From: Fonsecaea monophora
Lineage: Eukaryota; Ascomycota; Eurotiomycetes; Chaetothyriales; Herpotrichiellaceae
Direction of reading: 5' to 3'
Length of the DNA stretch: 64,000 bases
Assembly: GCF_001642475.1 (NCBI RefSeq)
Contig: NW_019173942.1
Location: 372,001-436,000, forward strand
Part shown: positions 22,762 through 33,441 of the stretch, piece by piece
How positions within the stretch are numbered: position 1 is the first letter of the stretch
How the letters are laid out: each line of letters begins with the position of its first letter
The notes under the pieces: model-generated
What the model was told of the DNA's origin: nothing
Databases searched by the model: none
What the model saw: the letters and a program-made list of their open reading frames with translations, nothing else
Program-made: the position numbers and the translations under genes

Positions 22762-23712
22762 TTAAGCTTTGGTCCCTTTCTTTCCTGTTTTTGAATTTTT
22801 CTGAAACAGCTCCTCGGGAGGTTCATCCAAGGCTTTACGCTTCCCCTTCTTTGCGCCACCCCCATACTTTGCTTCCAGATCATCAAAGAAATTCTGAGCC
22901 CTGTTTTGCTGACGCTGTTGAATCAAGGCTTTGAGCGCATCATTGTTGTCCCCGCCTGCCTTCGACGACTTTTTGCCAGAGTCTTTCTTGCCGAAGAGTT
23001 TTTCCGCGACTCCTAGCTCCTGGGCCAGTTCTCTTGCTTCTGCCTCTTCCTTCTTTGCATTTGCCTTCCTCCGATTCCGCCTTTTCCTATCTTCCTTGGT
23101 GTAACGACTGTAGGCTTCGACGTCGCCTTGGGCGATAGCCTCATCAATGATCTTTCTGAACCGGTCCTCGTCCGCCACAACATCGCTACACATGACTCTC
23201 TCAAAGACCGCATCCATATCGCCCTCGCCCTGCTCATATGCTGCCAACACGTCTTCTTTCTCTTCTTCGCTACCCTGATACTCCCTCTTGACCTGTTCAA
23301 TCATATCGCTCGTCACCACGTTCTCTGTCTGTTCTCGGAAGAAATCTACCCAGTTAAAATCATCGTCGTCAATGTTTGCACTCTCAGCCGTGTTACCCGT
23401 GGCATCGTAGCGTTTGCGTCTTCGCTCGTCACTGAGGATGGCATAGGCAAATGCAATTTGCTGAAAGGCTTGGTGTGCGGCTTCGCGTTCTTCGGGAGGA
23501 GCCTTGTCTGGGTGATGTTTGAGGGCGAGTTTGCGATATGCGGATTTGATTTCGTCAGAGGTGGCAGTTTCAGAGAGGTGCAGGACAGCGTAGGGATCAA
23601 TTTGGGGAGGATCGCCGACAGTGAGATCTTGACCTCCCTCTGAGGTGGTTTCGTGCCCGTCAGATTCAGGCTCCAGGGCAGGTTGTGGCTTCGATTTGGC
23701 TTTCCGAGGCAT
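22762..23712 (-). CDS. DNAJC9-like J-domain protein
   Basis: The product is 316 residues with no introns. The J domain spans about residues 38-106, with the HPD triad at 67-69 (LALKHHPDKA) and FAYAILSDERRRKRYD. It is followed by NWVDFFREQTENVVTSDMIE and a helical segment, the layout of human DNAJC9, a J protein that recruits Hsp70 and chaperones histones H3-H4. The C-terminus is Lys-rich with likely nuclear localisation signals (KEDRKRRNRRKANAKK; GGGAKKGKRKA). I start at MPRKAKSKPQ, the first ATG. The nuclear location is inferred from the basic tracts and family. Confidence 0.9.
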   Translation of the reverse strand: MPRKAKSKPQPALEPESDGHETTSEGGQDLTVGDPPQIDPYAVLHLSETATSDEIKSAYRKLALKHHPDKAPPEEREAAHQAFQQIAFAYAILSDERRRKRYDATGNTAESANIDDDDFNWVDFFREQTENVVTSDMIEQVKREYQGSEEEKEDVLAAYEQGEGDMDAVFERVMCSDVVADEDRFRKIIDEAIAQGDVEAYSRYTKEDRKRRNRRKANAKKEEAEARELAQELGVAEKLFGKKDSGKKSSKAGGDNNDALKALIQQRQQNRAQNFFDDLEAKYGGGAKKGKRKALDEPPEELFQKNSKTGKKGTKA

Positions 23713-24876
23713 GGTGAGAGGAGGCAGGGTACCGAGCGTTGAGTGTGAGTGTTTCAAGGACCGTAGAATACTAGAATGATAAAGAGAAAATGTAGATTAG
23801 ACGTGTGGTGAGACGAAGATCGTAGAGGCAAGACAGCAATGGATCTAAAGCAGCAGGGAAGAGAAGTTGGATTGAAGTTCAAGGGAATGTCAGGTGTAGA
23901 GAAGACCTGGTGGCGGGTCAAATCGCAGGACGCGCCGCACAGGCTTGAGCGTGTTTTTTCCCGATTGCTAACGATCGACGTCATTGCTAAACATTTCCCT
24001 CCCTGTCTCCTTTAATGGCAACTTGAGACTAAAATCACACTTAGTAAGTGCCAATGAGCCCTAATTATCACCAGCTAGGAAATGAGTAGAATTTCCCTGT
24101 ACGGAATTTACAAGTCTCCTCAATATAGAAGCCTCACAGTTTAGTCTAACTTGACTCTTTTCTTTTCAGGCACCCGAACCAGCTTGCTTTGACAAAGCTT
24201 TCGATCCACCACCCCTGGGTGACCCCCTCTTTTACTTTCTTTTGCGTTTAGAAGGTTGACATGGCCCTAAGGGAAGACCATGCACGTTTGCAACCCAACG
24301 TCCTCCTAAAGACGCGCACGATTGGTCCTCTGCGTCTTCCTGGCGTAGGTCATTACCGTCTTCCTCGCGCAGGGCACATGCTTCGCCTACTTTCAATTGG
24401 GGATTAATCACCCAGATCTCGTATTCAGTCAAGCTTGTGTGATCTTGGCCGCATCCCCCCAGTGCTTCGGCCCTTTCAACTATCCACTGATCAATCACTT
24501 TGACGCGCTTGCAGGGTGCTGCGCATCTTGGCCTCAAACCGCTGACAGAGGCATGACCATTTCCACGACTGTAAAGCGGAACAGGCTTTCCAGCTTGTAA
24601 AGCCGCATGATTGAGAGAAGCGGGCGAAGGTCTTGCTTCAATCCATCCCCATCGCTTTAGCCAGCCAGGGTTTGATCTTCGATGGACTTACATGTGTTTA
24701 TTGAGTGAAGTATTATCCTTATAAAAAGCCCTCCTACAACTCCAGTCTTCTCCCCGTCCATATGCTGCTGTGTCCTGATAAATTATACACACTTGTGTGA
24801 ACACCGTAGATTTTACTGCCATACATTCTACTGGGGAAGAAATCAATTAGTGAGATAACTGAGCTTTACACCCAGG
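23713..24876. other. Divergent promoter region
   Basis: This 1.2-kb noncoding stretch lies between the divergent J-protein and transcription-factor genes. There is an AT-rich segment with a TATAAA-like run near 24.72 kb, about 155 bp before the next ATG. Confidence 0.5.
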
Positions 24877-26685
24877 ATGATCCAGTCGTATCTAGGTTCG
24901 TCAGGGTTCGAAGAGCGCCGTGTACGACATCATGGCATCGTCACGACGTTGAGACAGACAAAGCTTTCCAAGACTCCTCCTTCTGGAGAAGCCGCCGAGC
25001 GCAAACAACACTATGGCAATTCGGGAACGAGCAAAACGACAAAGGAGACAGCTCCCAGCTTCATGTTCATCCCCATGTCAGCTGAGCCTGGGGCAAGAGC
25101 ACGAATTCGACCTGAGCTTCGAGCTTCGGCCAAAGCACATGTGATGCATGATTACCAGCGAAAGACGGCCCATCAGAGAAGCGCGCATTGGAAGATGTCG
25201 ACGCCGACCACCTACAGTGTCACCCCGAAAGAACCATCGCCAGGAATGCCGGACACGGAGGTAACCGGTCAGCCCTTGGTGTTACGCGAGCGGATGACGA
25301 TTCGGAAGAAAGACAAGCGGTCAAAGCAAAAGGTACAAACGGTATCAACCGAGTTCCCATCTTCTGATGAATCTGGTCAGTCGTCCCAAGAAGAGACCTC
25401 TTTCACGCTGTCCCACAGGGTTGCCTGTTCCCAGTTCATTCACTACGATCCGCCCTCGATTCCCCGGCAACCACGCGGCAGTAACCTCATGGACGTCTTC
25501 TCCTCTCTGCCAATTCATGTTCAACCGTGGGACGAAACGTTGATCACACGGTGGCTCAATTACGACCGGATCCCCTGGTGCCCCGTCAACGGTCAGTCTC
25601 AATGGGTGCCCTTTATCACCCATTCACCGATGCTCCTACACACAAACCTGTATTCCTGGGGCATGCACTGGCACGGCAAACTGACCGCCATCGACCAGGA
25701 CGTCTTTCTGTATCAGAACCCCCGGATCCTGGAGCACAAGATTGCGGCCATCCAGATGATGAATGCGCACCTGGTCTCATCGACTGTGGTCACGGACGAG
25801 GCTCTCGCAGCAGTCTCCATGTTCATCAATGTGTCGATGCAGTTCCTGAACCGCGACGAGGCCGCAAGGCACATGGCTGGCCTTGAGGCCTTGGTGAAGC
25901 TCCGGGGCGGTCTCGACGGCCTCTCCAGGATGGGAACGGTAGGGGTCCTTTTACAACGAATCATAACGTGGAATGATCTTTTCTTCGTCGAACTCTTTGG
26001 AGGAAGTCTGCGCTTCTCGCTCCTGCCGCGTTGGGAGGCGGCGTGGAAGTCGGTCTATGCCCCTATCGCGGACGACCCGGTCACACACCTTGAACCCTTA
26101 CAGGCACGCTTTGCAGGAAACCTCGCACGGGAGATCACGACGCTGCTGCGCGAGATCCAAATCGTGTGCAACGATGTACAGGCTCGACCTCTAGCGACCC
26201 TGACGACGCTGGAACGGACACTGCGACATGACAATCTCTTCCGCTTTGAGCGCCGGCTGTGTCTTGCGACCCGGATAACGACGATCCAGGAGCACATATA
26301 CACAAACTTGCAGGCCGGCAGTGACGCCATGTGGAGGACCGTGGCTTACGCCGCGCTGATGTATGTCCACCACCACATCCGTGGACATGCCCTGCACTGG
26401 TCCCAGTTTCCTGCATTGGTCGTGCAGCTGCGCAACGAGCTGTCGTTTGTCCAGGACGATAATTGGGACGCGGTGCCGGCGCTGAAGGTGTGGGTCCTGG
26501 CGGTGGGTAGCTGGGTGAGTCAGGGGGAGCAATGGATCGTCTCTCTGCTCGCGGACGCCTGTCGAGCCCAGGGCTGTACCACTTGGAGTGGATTTGACGC
26601 GATGCTCAAGGAGTGCGTACACATGGGGAGGGAGGATGAGAAGAAGTTCAGAAAGGTCTGGGAGGATGTCATCAGATTACTTTGA
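24877..26685 (+). CDS. Fungal transcription-factor-domain protein without zinc cluster
   Basis: The product is 602 residues with no introns. The N-terminal region contains PSFMFIPMSAEPGARARIRPELRASAKAHVMHDYQRK. This 'F-I-x...R...R-x-H-V-M-x-D' block marks a large family of Pezizomycotina proteins carrying the fungal-specific transcription factor domain (Fungal_trans_2 type). A long alpha-helical region follows (FINVSMQFLNRDEAARHMAG, LEALVKLRGGLDGLSRMG). The LVKLRGGL-type motif is also typical of the family. No Zn2Cys6 cluster is visible; the first cysteine lies far downstream, so the protein may act as a partner or have lost DNA binding. The target is unknown. An in-frame ATG near MFIPMS is an alternative start. 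Confidence 0.72.
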   Translation: MIQSYLGSSGFEERRVRHHGIVTTLRQTKLSKTPPSGEAAERKQHYGNSGTSKTTKETAPSFMFIPMSAEPGARARIRPELRASAKAHVMHDYQRKTAHQRSAHWKMSTPTTYSVTPKEPSPGMPDTEVTGQPLVLRERMTIRKKDKRSKQKVQTVSTEFPSSDESGQSSQEETSFTLSHRVACSQFIHYDPPSIPRQPRGSNLMDVFSSLPIHVQPWDETLITRWLNYDRIPWCPVNGQSQWVPFITHSPMLLHTNLYSWGMHWHGKLTAIDQDVFLYQNPRILEHKIAAIQMMNAHLVSSTVVTDEALAAVSMFINVSMQFLNRDEAARHMAGLEALVKLRGGLDGLSRMGTVGVLLQRIITWNDLFFVELFGGSLRFSLLPRWEAAWKSVYAPIADDPVTHLEPLQARFAGNLAREITTLLREIQIVCNDVQARPLATLTTLERTLRHDNLFRFERRLCLATRITTIQEHIYTNLQAGSDAMWRTVAYAALMYVHHHIRGHALHWSQFPALVVQLRNELSFVQDDNWDAVPALKVWVLAVGSWVSQGEQWIVSLLADACRAQGCTTWSGFDAMLKECVHMGREDEKKFRKVWEDVIRLL

Positions 26686-27540
26686 TTGGGAACGTGAAGT
26701 AAGCAGTTGCCAGAGTTCGACTGCAGAAAACGTGTGTCATTCACAGGATAAATTGCTTAAATAGTTAGTCAGCTGTCGTGAGTCGCCAGAAAACTACCCG
26801 CAAGTAGTCTTTAAGTTAATCGTCCAGCCCTCAGAGCCATTTCCCTCCTGCAGTAACCGAAGCCTCCTGAATAGAGTGTAGATTCTTTCCACCTCGATCC
26901 GTGTTCTGCGAGTAACCCTATGAAAGTGGCATTGTGTCCTGGTCCCACGTGAACATGCGCGAATGTTATAGAAAGGCGAGGCTGCGCGGCTGAGGATGTC
27001 TGTCACAGGTCTGGAGAAGCTTCTTTGCCTGCATCTGGTATCATTGGAAGCCTGCCAAACCATAGAATTGTTCGCCGGCTCGTGCAAAGACAGCTTCGCG
27101 AAGCAGGTCATTGCGCCAGCCCCCTTCGTTGTTCATTCAGTCACACAAGACTGAGGGTTCGGGTTCGTCATCTAGGGGTTCCTCCAGGACGATGATTTCA
27201 CGACATCACTCCGAAATGCGTAGCGGTGTACTAAGCCGGGTTCGTTGCTCCCTCAGCTCGATGCCGTTTCTTGGGCCAGAGGCACGAGTAACCTGCTCCT
27301 GTCTAGAGCTGGAACTGGGCAGGATCGTCGCTCTGTAGAAGGACCTTTCGACAGGCCCGAGGTCTCTGAAGTAAACGTCCTTGGTATGATATTATGACCG
27401 AAGTTCCATACTCGGGAGTGTTCTGGTCATCAGTTCCCTCGTCCAATAAGATGGAGCCAGAAATAGCTCCTGCGGTAAAACCGTTTCGGGGCTATCCTCG
27501 CAGCCAATGACAGAAATTTCGACCACGTATGAGCCGTTTT
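26686..27540. other. Convergent 3' flank
   Basis: This stretch is noncoding between a plus-strand and a minus-strand gene. No supported ORF or RNA is seen. Confidence 0.6.
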
Positions 27541-28203
27541 CTAGCCAAGCAAGTTTCCCAGAAGCACAAACAAAGTAGCCATGAAGTGCGTAAACGTCGA
27601 GGCAGGGTTCAGTCTGGGAGCACTGTTGGGACCAACCAAGATCCCTGATACGGTGGAAAATGCACTGGCGGCACCGGAAGTCACAGTGGAGAATGCTCCA
27701 CTGACCACTGAAGTAACAGTTGAGTAAACGCCCACCACTCCAGAGGTCACGGTCGAGCAAACCCCACCACCGCACGGGTTGCTATAGATGGTGGTTACGG
27801 TTGTGACACTGTTTGGCTGGGTAGTGACAGTGACGATGCTATTGGGTACTGTGGTGACGATGATGACACCTCCACCAGTAACAGTAGTCGAGGGTGGCGG
27901 GGTGGGAGTCGGTGTGATCGTAACAGTAGATGGATGAATTGTGGTTGTTTGAAGGGTCGGCGTCGAGGGGAAGAACGGAGAGGAGCCATCACAGACTTGA
28001 CCAGCAGGGCAGCAACCTGGTTCACCATTCCGATTTTGCCAGTAACAGACATTGGGATAAGCACAGCAGATTTGCTCAAATGTACTGTCACCCGCACAAT
28101 ATGGATTTTGATCCGTGCCACAGGAATTCTGAGCAACTGCAGCGGGCAGGCCCAACAGAAACAGGAGTGCCACAGTGGCCGCCAACACATTGGGACCGGC
28201 CAT
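27541..28203 (-). CDS. GPI-type cysteine-rich cell-wall protein
   Basis: The product is 220 residues with no introns. It has a signal peptide (residues 1 to about 25, ending PAAVAQ) and a compact Cys-rich head (SCGTDQNPYC, ICCAYPNVCYW, PGCCPAGQVC). A Thr/Val/Pro-rich stalk carries repeated STVTSV-type units. The C-terminus has a small-residue site then a hydrophobic tail (FTHFMATLFVLLGNLLG), the expected shape of a GPI-anchor signal. It is probably attached to the plasma membrane or wall. The family is a common fungal surface type with no assigned activity. Confidence 0.82.
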   Translation of the reverse strand: MAGPNVLAATVALLFLLGLPAAVAQNSCGTDQNPYCAGDSTFEQICCAYPNVCYWQNRNGEPGCCPAGQVCDGSSPFFPSTPTLQTTTIHPSTVTITPTPTPPPSTTVTGGGVIIVTTVPNSIVTVTTQPNSVTTVTTIYSNPCGGGVCSTVTSGVVGVYSTVTSVVSGAFSTVTSGAASAFSTVSGILVGPNSAPRLNPASTFTHFMATLFVLLGNLLG

Positions 28204-29352
28204 CCTGGCTCTGTGAGGGTTTTGGAAGGGGAACGTCAGCCATGGCGAAAAATGGGAAGGCTGGGAATATTTGTAGCATTCTCGGAGGCGCGTGGAAGGT
28301 CAGGGTTGGCATGAATTGGAGCTAGAACAGTAGGTCAGCAGTTGGCCTCACGATGGGGACAGGACTTGAGCTCCTTCTTCCTCAGGCTCCGGAAATATCC
28401 AAGGCGTTTCTCGACATCAGCCTTGGGACCTTTGGACGCTTGTACTCCATCTACTGGGAGAAGTTGGCATCGACGACGAAGGGGGCCAATGACGGTGTCG
28501 AGGAGGGGTTGCTGCGTGCAAGCTAAGGAGTTGGAGATGCATGAAGCCGCAAGCATTATGACGGAAGGGTCACCAAAGGAGGATTGGCACCGATGTTATT
28601 GGAGGGGTGCGTGAGAGCTTATGCTAGGGCGCTTTGGGCGCTACCTCGGCTGGTGGCATGCATGACATGCGTGGACATGCTTCTGAAGGGAAGGGCACTT
28701 AGGCAGTGTGAGAGGTAGCTGGCCTTGCTGGGTAGTAACGTAGGGCTCGCTAGGCAGGCTTGAAGCTTAAGCAACTCTTATCGATAGGCCAAGGAGCCCC
28801 CAGACCCAAGTTGGCCCCTGGTGGCTGTGTGGCTGGCTCCCTCTATCACCATCTCCCCTCAAGCCTGTCCCAGCGCCCCACAAACTGAGTCCCCTCCCTG
28901 TTGGACATGCGACTTCTCAACACATCAAATGTCCGCATCGTCATCGTGGTCAACGATATACCCCTCTGACAGATTCTCAGATGCGCTCGGTCCTGCCATG
29001 TATACACACGGACCTGCTTACATTACGAGCTGGGACAGCGCTATCTCCTCGCTGATGCCCCATCTGCCTCAAGACCGCTCAACTTGACTCCTGGGCAGAG
29101 AGGCTGTGCTTGGTTGATCATTGGTCGCCCGCCATCTGTCCCGCCTGCGGCCAAGAGTGTCAATCCCACTGGCAAGCGCAGGCGATCCATTCGGACTGCC
29201 ACAGAAACAACGAGCCAACCTGTTGTCCATTGCTCTTAGCATTCACTTCATGAGGCATACATACGACCTCTGTCATATCCCTGTTGTAAGTCAGTTGCAT
29301 TGCTCTACTATCCCCTACTCCCGCAAAGAGTCCTTTTCACCGCCGTAACTCC
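28204..29352. other. Divergent promoter region
   Basis: Noncoding stretch of 1.1 kb between the wall-protein gene and the universal-stress gene. It has no supported ORF. Confidence 0.55.
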
Positions 29353-31424
29353 ATGGATCGACCGCCTTCGAGGTCACGAGCTCCCATGAGCCTGGAGGCA
29401 TTGCTTGATGAAGAAAACAGAGAAGTTTTAGCTGCCCTGGATCGAAAAAGACCCTCTAGTCCCATTCCCAGATTCAAACCTCCGAGAACCGCCACTCCGC
29501 CGCCAATCCGCAGCATGCTCGACGTCGATTCTCCGACTCCTCGACACGGCTCCATCGCGGGCATTGGCGTGGGAGTCACGAGCCCCCATTCATCAAGAAG
29601 GCCGATGAAAGAACTCGACCCCTCAGATCCCAGTAGCTGGACCTCTCCTCATTCCAGCAAACCGAGCTCTCCCGTCCTCACGAAGGCCTCTCCGGTGACC
29701 ACGCGACAACGTAACTCCTCAGAGACGGAGCGGCCAGTGGGACTTCCCAAGATAGAAACGGATGAGAAGCGAGGGTTTGAGGAAAAATATCAGTTTGACA
29801 TCTCCGCAATACCTTCATCTTCGTCTGCATCTCGATCCCCTCCAGGTTCGAAGAGGCAACGTGAGGGATCTGGCGCCGCCATGGCCGCTGCTTTGTCAGG
29901 AGATCTCGGTGCCCTACATGTAGGCGCATCAGGAGGGACGCATGGGAAACATAATTCTACTGCGGCTGCTGGTGTCAGTTCAAGATCGCCATCCTCACGT
30001 ATTCGAAAGCCTGATCCCTCAAAGGCAGGATTCCTCAGCCCCACAAGCCCAGCGGGTCCCTTGACGACGAACTCAGGAACTGTTGTGGACGATCAGGCAC
30101 ACCTACGATTGTCGTCGGGTAGTTTCTCGACCACGACTGAAGACTCAGAGGAGGGAATTGATAATCTGGCCAAGGAACGTGTTGCGGCCGAGGAGGAAGC
30201 CCTGGATGACAGTGATGAGGATGCTATATCTCACAGTAGTGACGAAGACGAGACTAGGGGTCGGTCGGAAAGACGAAAACTGTCAACCACCGCCGAGATA
30301 GTCGATGCAAAGCCTTCTGATACGAATGGTGCTTCGTCACCTGAGGATGCTAAGAGAACCTCACATTCTCAACAATTCGTCAGGTCGTTACTTGAACCCT
30401 CCATTTCCATCACCAGTCCCACTGGGGAAAATGTGACCGACCAGAAAGGCGGCACGAGTACACCTCTCAGACGGTCGTCTGTGACATCCGCAGAGGATGA
30501 TGACGAAGAAGCCGCTATCAGGAAAGCCAAAACTCTGGCGCTGAATATATCACCACTCGACTCGACAGTGGCTGACCGACACGTGCGGATCATTCTGCGA
30601 GGCAACTGGGCCCATTTCTACCAAGAGGCGGAAGTTGGAAAAAGAACGGCAAGAATCTACCTCCTTTGCAGTGATCTAAGTGTCGAAGCAAGTTATGCCA
30701 TGGAATGGGTTGTGGGCACAATGATGAGGGATGGAGACACTCTCCTTGCCATCTACGCGATAGAGGACGAAAGCGCCGGAAAGACCAGCGAAGCTGAAAG
30801 AGAAGTACTGACAGCCGAAGGGACCAAGGCTGGCAAGGACGCTTCCGACGTTATGCAGACCTTGACGCGCCAGACAACCCAGGGAGGTGGCACAAGTTTC
30901 GGACTGGGGAAGGAGTCACAGTATATCCCAGCGACCGAAGTCGAGAGCCTGACTGGTAGTGTCGACGCAAGAAAAGTCTCTAAGAAAGAAATGGAGCGTC
31001 TGAAGGCTATTGAGGGCCTGACACAGGACTTTGTCAAGCTGGTCCGCAAGACGACACTGCAAGTGAGGTGTATGGTGGAAGTCATCCATTGCAAAAGTCC
31101 AAAACATTTGATTCTTGGAGCGGTATGTTTCCCTGATTGTGTACATGATCATGTCTGACTCTCTTCCAGATTGACCAACTCGACCCTACTCTATGCGTTG
31201 TGGGCACACGTGGCCGCAGTTCTCTTAAGGGCGTCCTCCTCGGATCCTTCTCCAACTATCTCGTCACCAAGTCCTCGGTGCCCGTCATGGTTGCGCGGAA
31301 GAAAATGAAGAAGAGCCACTCAAATGTTCGCATCAGTAGCGCTAAAATACGTTTATCCAACAATTTAACGGCCAGCCATCTGCCTCCGAAACGAAGGGGC
31401 TTGCAACAGGCGAGAATTGACTAG
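29353..31424 (+). CDS. Universal stress protein (USP) domain protein with disordered N-terminus
   Basis: There are two exons, 29353-31122 and 31170-31424 (47-nt intron, donor GTATGT, phase 0), giving 674 residues. The first 420 or so residues are Ser/Pro/Asp/Glu-rich and disordered. The USP alpha/beta domain starts near RIYLLCSDLSVEASYAMEW and ends in exon 2 with CVVGTRGRSSLKGVLLGS and VPVMVARKKMKK. The G-x(2)-G-x(9)-G-(S/T) ATP-binding signature of nucleotide-binding USPs is close to GTRGRSSLKGVLLGSFS. Fungal homologues have this same long-tail plus USP layout and end shortly after. The stop is TAG followed by CGG. The same reading frame then continues open past two such stops (separate entry). 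Confidence 0.88.
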
Positions 31425-31874
31425 CGGTCAAAGACGGGTTCACGACAGAAATACCTGGTGAAAAAGGCGGCGGAATCACAAATTAAACAGAAGCAAAAGC
31501 AAAAGAGTCGCAAAATGCATTGGAAGGAGCAAGAAGCCAAGCTGGAGCGGCTTCAGGGAAGAATTGATTAGCAATCAGAAAAGGAGAACCAGAAAAGGTA
31601 TTGGGAGGTGAAACAGGCCAACTGGGAAAAGGAGAGACAGAATGACGGTATCCAAAATGGGAAGAGGACGGCATCGTTCGAAGATCCTGAAGGCACGAGC
31701 GAGGGAACAAGGACCCCGACGCTTTTGGAGGGCACGAATTTCAACCAGCCATTACTCTCCAAATCATCTGTCGAAAAGGATCAAGGCGAGGCGAGCACTG
31801 CGAACTCTTTTCGCCGGAACCTGTCCTTCGTACACCTTTTCAGCCCGATGTTTCTGTCGCGACCTGAGAACTAA
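31425..31874 (+). other. In-frame open extension after the USP stop, split by a second TAG
   Basis: Directly after the USP TAG (31422-31424), 48 codons stay open in the same frame. They are Lys/Gln/Glu-rich and coiled-coil-like, with MHWKEQEAKLERLQGRID before a TAG at 31569-31571. After it, 100 more codons stay open (RYWEVKQANWEKERQND and on) to a TAA at 31872-31874. Both TAGs follow an Arg-Ile-Asp codon triplet. The first is followed by CGG and the second by CAA TCA, which fits the CAR-YYA readthrough rule. Readthrough products would be 723 and 824 residues. A purine-rich 3' UTR would also lack stops, so translation is unproven. Confidence 0.35.
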
Positions 31875-32625
31875 TGGGCAGCAGAATGGATGGAGCTGTC
31901 AGGAGAAGGGGTCCAACGAGTATTCCCGCGAGCGGAATGGATCTGCCAACCAGGCATGTGGTCACCAGAGATGCCAAGGGGATATGCCAGACATGCAGCG
32001 TGCAAGGTGCAGTGACAGTGGAGCACGAGCATCAACATGAAAGAGGATCAACGGAACCTCAACCGACAGCCGAAAATTGGAAATGACGATTGTGAATGAA
32101 TGATATGATTGTTATTGGGTGTTATTGGGCGAGATGAATCGGTGTTCAAACGCTGAATCAACACAGGACCGGCCAAAAGAGTATGAAATAAAGGGCAGCC
32201 AGATGTTCAATAGCAATCCAATTCCCACGTGTCTATACGTCGGAGTAAAAGGTTTCCATTTCTGACTTTTGCACATCCTTCATTATGTTGTAGAGTGTAT
32301 TTCTTCGTCCTGCGGACCATGTGTGGAGTCAAGAGACCAGGGGAACTCAGTTGTCTGGGTTGGGTGGCCTCTCTGCTGTGCTGGTATCGTATCGAGTCGT
32401 TGTGGGCTAGGGCCAGGGCCAGGGTGCCGAGACCGATATCGAGACTAAAGCGGCAGTTGTATCTGTACCCGAGGACAGGGACGACGACGGTGGGAATGTC
32501 CAAACCACATTCCCACATTCTGACAAGTTTGTGGTTGTGGTTGTGGTCACCGAAAGTCCCCATAGCCCCAAAGGACAAGTCAGTGGTGTGGTGTCAGTGA
32601 TGATGTGCCGGTAGTGTGTGTAGTG
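31875..32625. other. Convergent 3' flank
   Basis: This is 3' flanking DNA between the USP gene and the deaminase gene. A 70-codon frame at 31874-32086 (with CQTCSVQGAV) starts one base into the previous stop, is too short to judge and has no family signal. Confidence 0.55.
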
Positions 32626-33414
32626 TCACCGCGAGACATCGACCTCCATCATCCTCTTCTTTGGATTTCGCGGGAGAGCCTCCTGCCGCCTCCTCTCCTC
32701 GGGCGAGATGTCGTCGACGTTGGTGCCCCCCTGCACGACCTGGTTGGAATGTCCCTCCTTGGCCACGCGGAGAATCTCCTCCTCCAGCCCCGGCACGTAC
32801 TCCCAGGGCACGCCGGCCGCGTCCAAGATCTTCAGGCTGGCCGAGTCCTGCACGAACGTGCCGGGTTCGCGGGCGCCGAAGATGACTTTGCGGATTCCTC
32901 CGCCTGATGTGCTGTCGCCGGTCGATCCCGGAGGCGGTGGTGTCCTCGTCCTCGTCGCAATAATCCGCTGCACGCAGGGTATGTTCCCGCTGAGGCGTTT
33001 CCCGCACGGTTCCAGCGTCGTGTACAGGTAGACATTCTTCTCTGGCGTGAGGACCTCGCGGCCGAGTTCTGCGAGGTATTCCAACGACGAAGGTGTCTCC
33101 GAAGGTGTCTCCAAAGAGAGAGAAATTCCATGCTCGCGCGCGAGTTTCGCCAGCGCATTCTGCTCCGCGTGCGTATTCCCCTCGAGTTCCAAGGTATATC
33201 CCGTAGCGAGGACCTGGCCTTTTTCTCTTTCTTTTTCTTCATCTTCACCAGCGCCCCCTCTTTTTCTGTCAAACGCCACAATCACGCATCCAACGCGGAA
33301 ATTCGTCGGTTTCGGCGGCGACCGGCGCGCCAGGGAGAGTGCATGGCGCAGGTAATGTAGGTGTGTAGACAGCGAGGGTTCAGCAGGGTTGCTGGTATTG
33401 ATGTTGGTAGACAT
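32626..33414 (-). CDS. RIB2: Riboflavin-pathway pyrimidine deaminase (Rib2-like)
   Basis: The product is 262 residues with no introns. It is a zinc deaminase of the cytidine/deoxycytidylate superfamily. The Zn motif is HAE at 82-84 (NTHAEQNALAKL) with PC at 136-137 and Cys147 (LEPCGKRLSGNIPC). GIRKVIFGAREPGTFVQDS follows. This form is the filamentous-fungal diaminohydroxyphosphoribosylaminopyrimidine deaminase step of riboflavin synthesis. A Lys/Glu-rich insertion (about residues 50-66) sits before the catalytic helix. A run of 8 C then (TC)n lies 9-27 bases upstream of the start codon, in the leader. The gene symbol is a family-level assignment; a distinct nucleotide deaminase role is possible. 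Confidence 0.82.
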   Translation of the reverse strand: MSTNINTSNPAEPSLSTHLHYLRHALSLARRSPPKPTNFRVGCVIVAFDRKRGGAGEDEEKEREKGQVLATGYTLELEGNTHAEQNALAKLAREHGISLSLETPSETPSSLEYLAELGREVLTPEKNVYLYTTLEPCGKRLSGNIPCVQRIIATRTRTPPPPGSTGDSTSGGGIRKVIFGAREPGTFVQDSASLKILDAAGVPWEYVPGLEEEILRVAKEGHSNQVVQGGTNVDDISPEERRRQEALPRNPKKRMMEVDVSR

Positions 33415-33422
33415 CTTATCTT

Positions 33423-33441
33423 CCCCCCCCTCTCTCTCTCT
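33423..33441. repeat. C8(TC)n tract in deaminase leader
   Basis: On the minus strand this reads GA-repeat then G8, just upstream of the deaminase ATG, so it probably lies in its 5' UTR. Confidence 0.85.
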
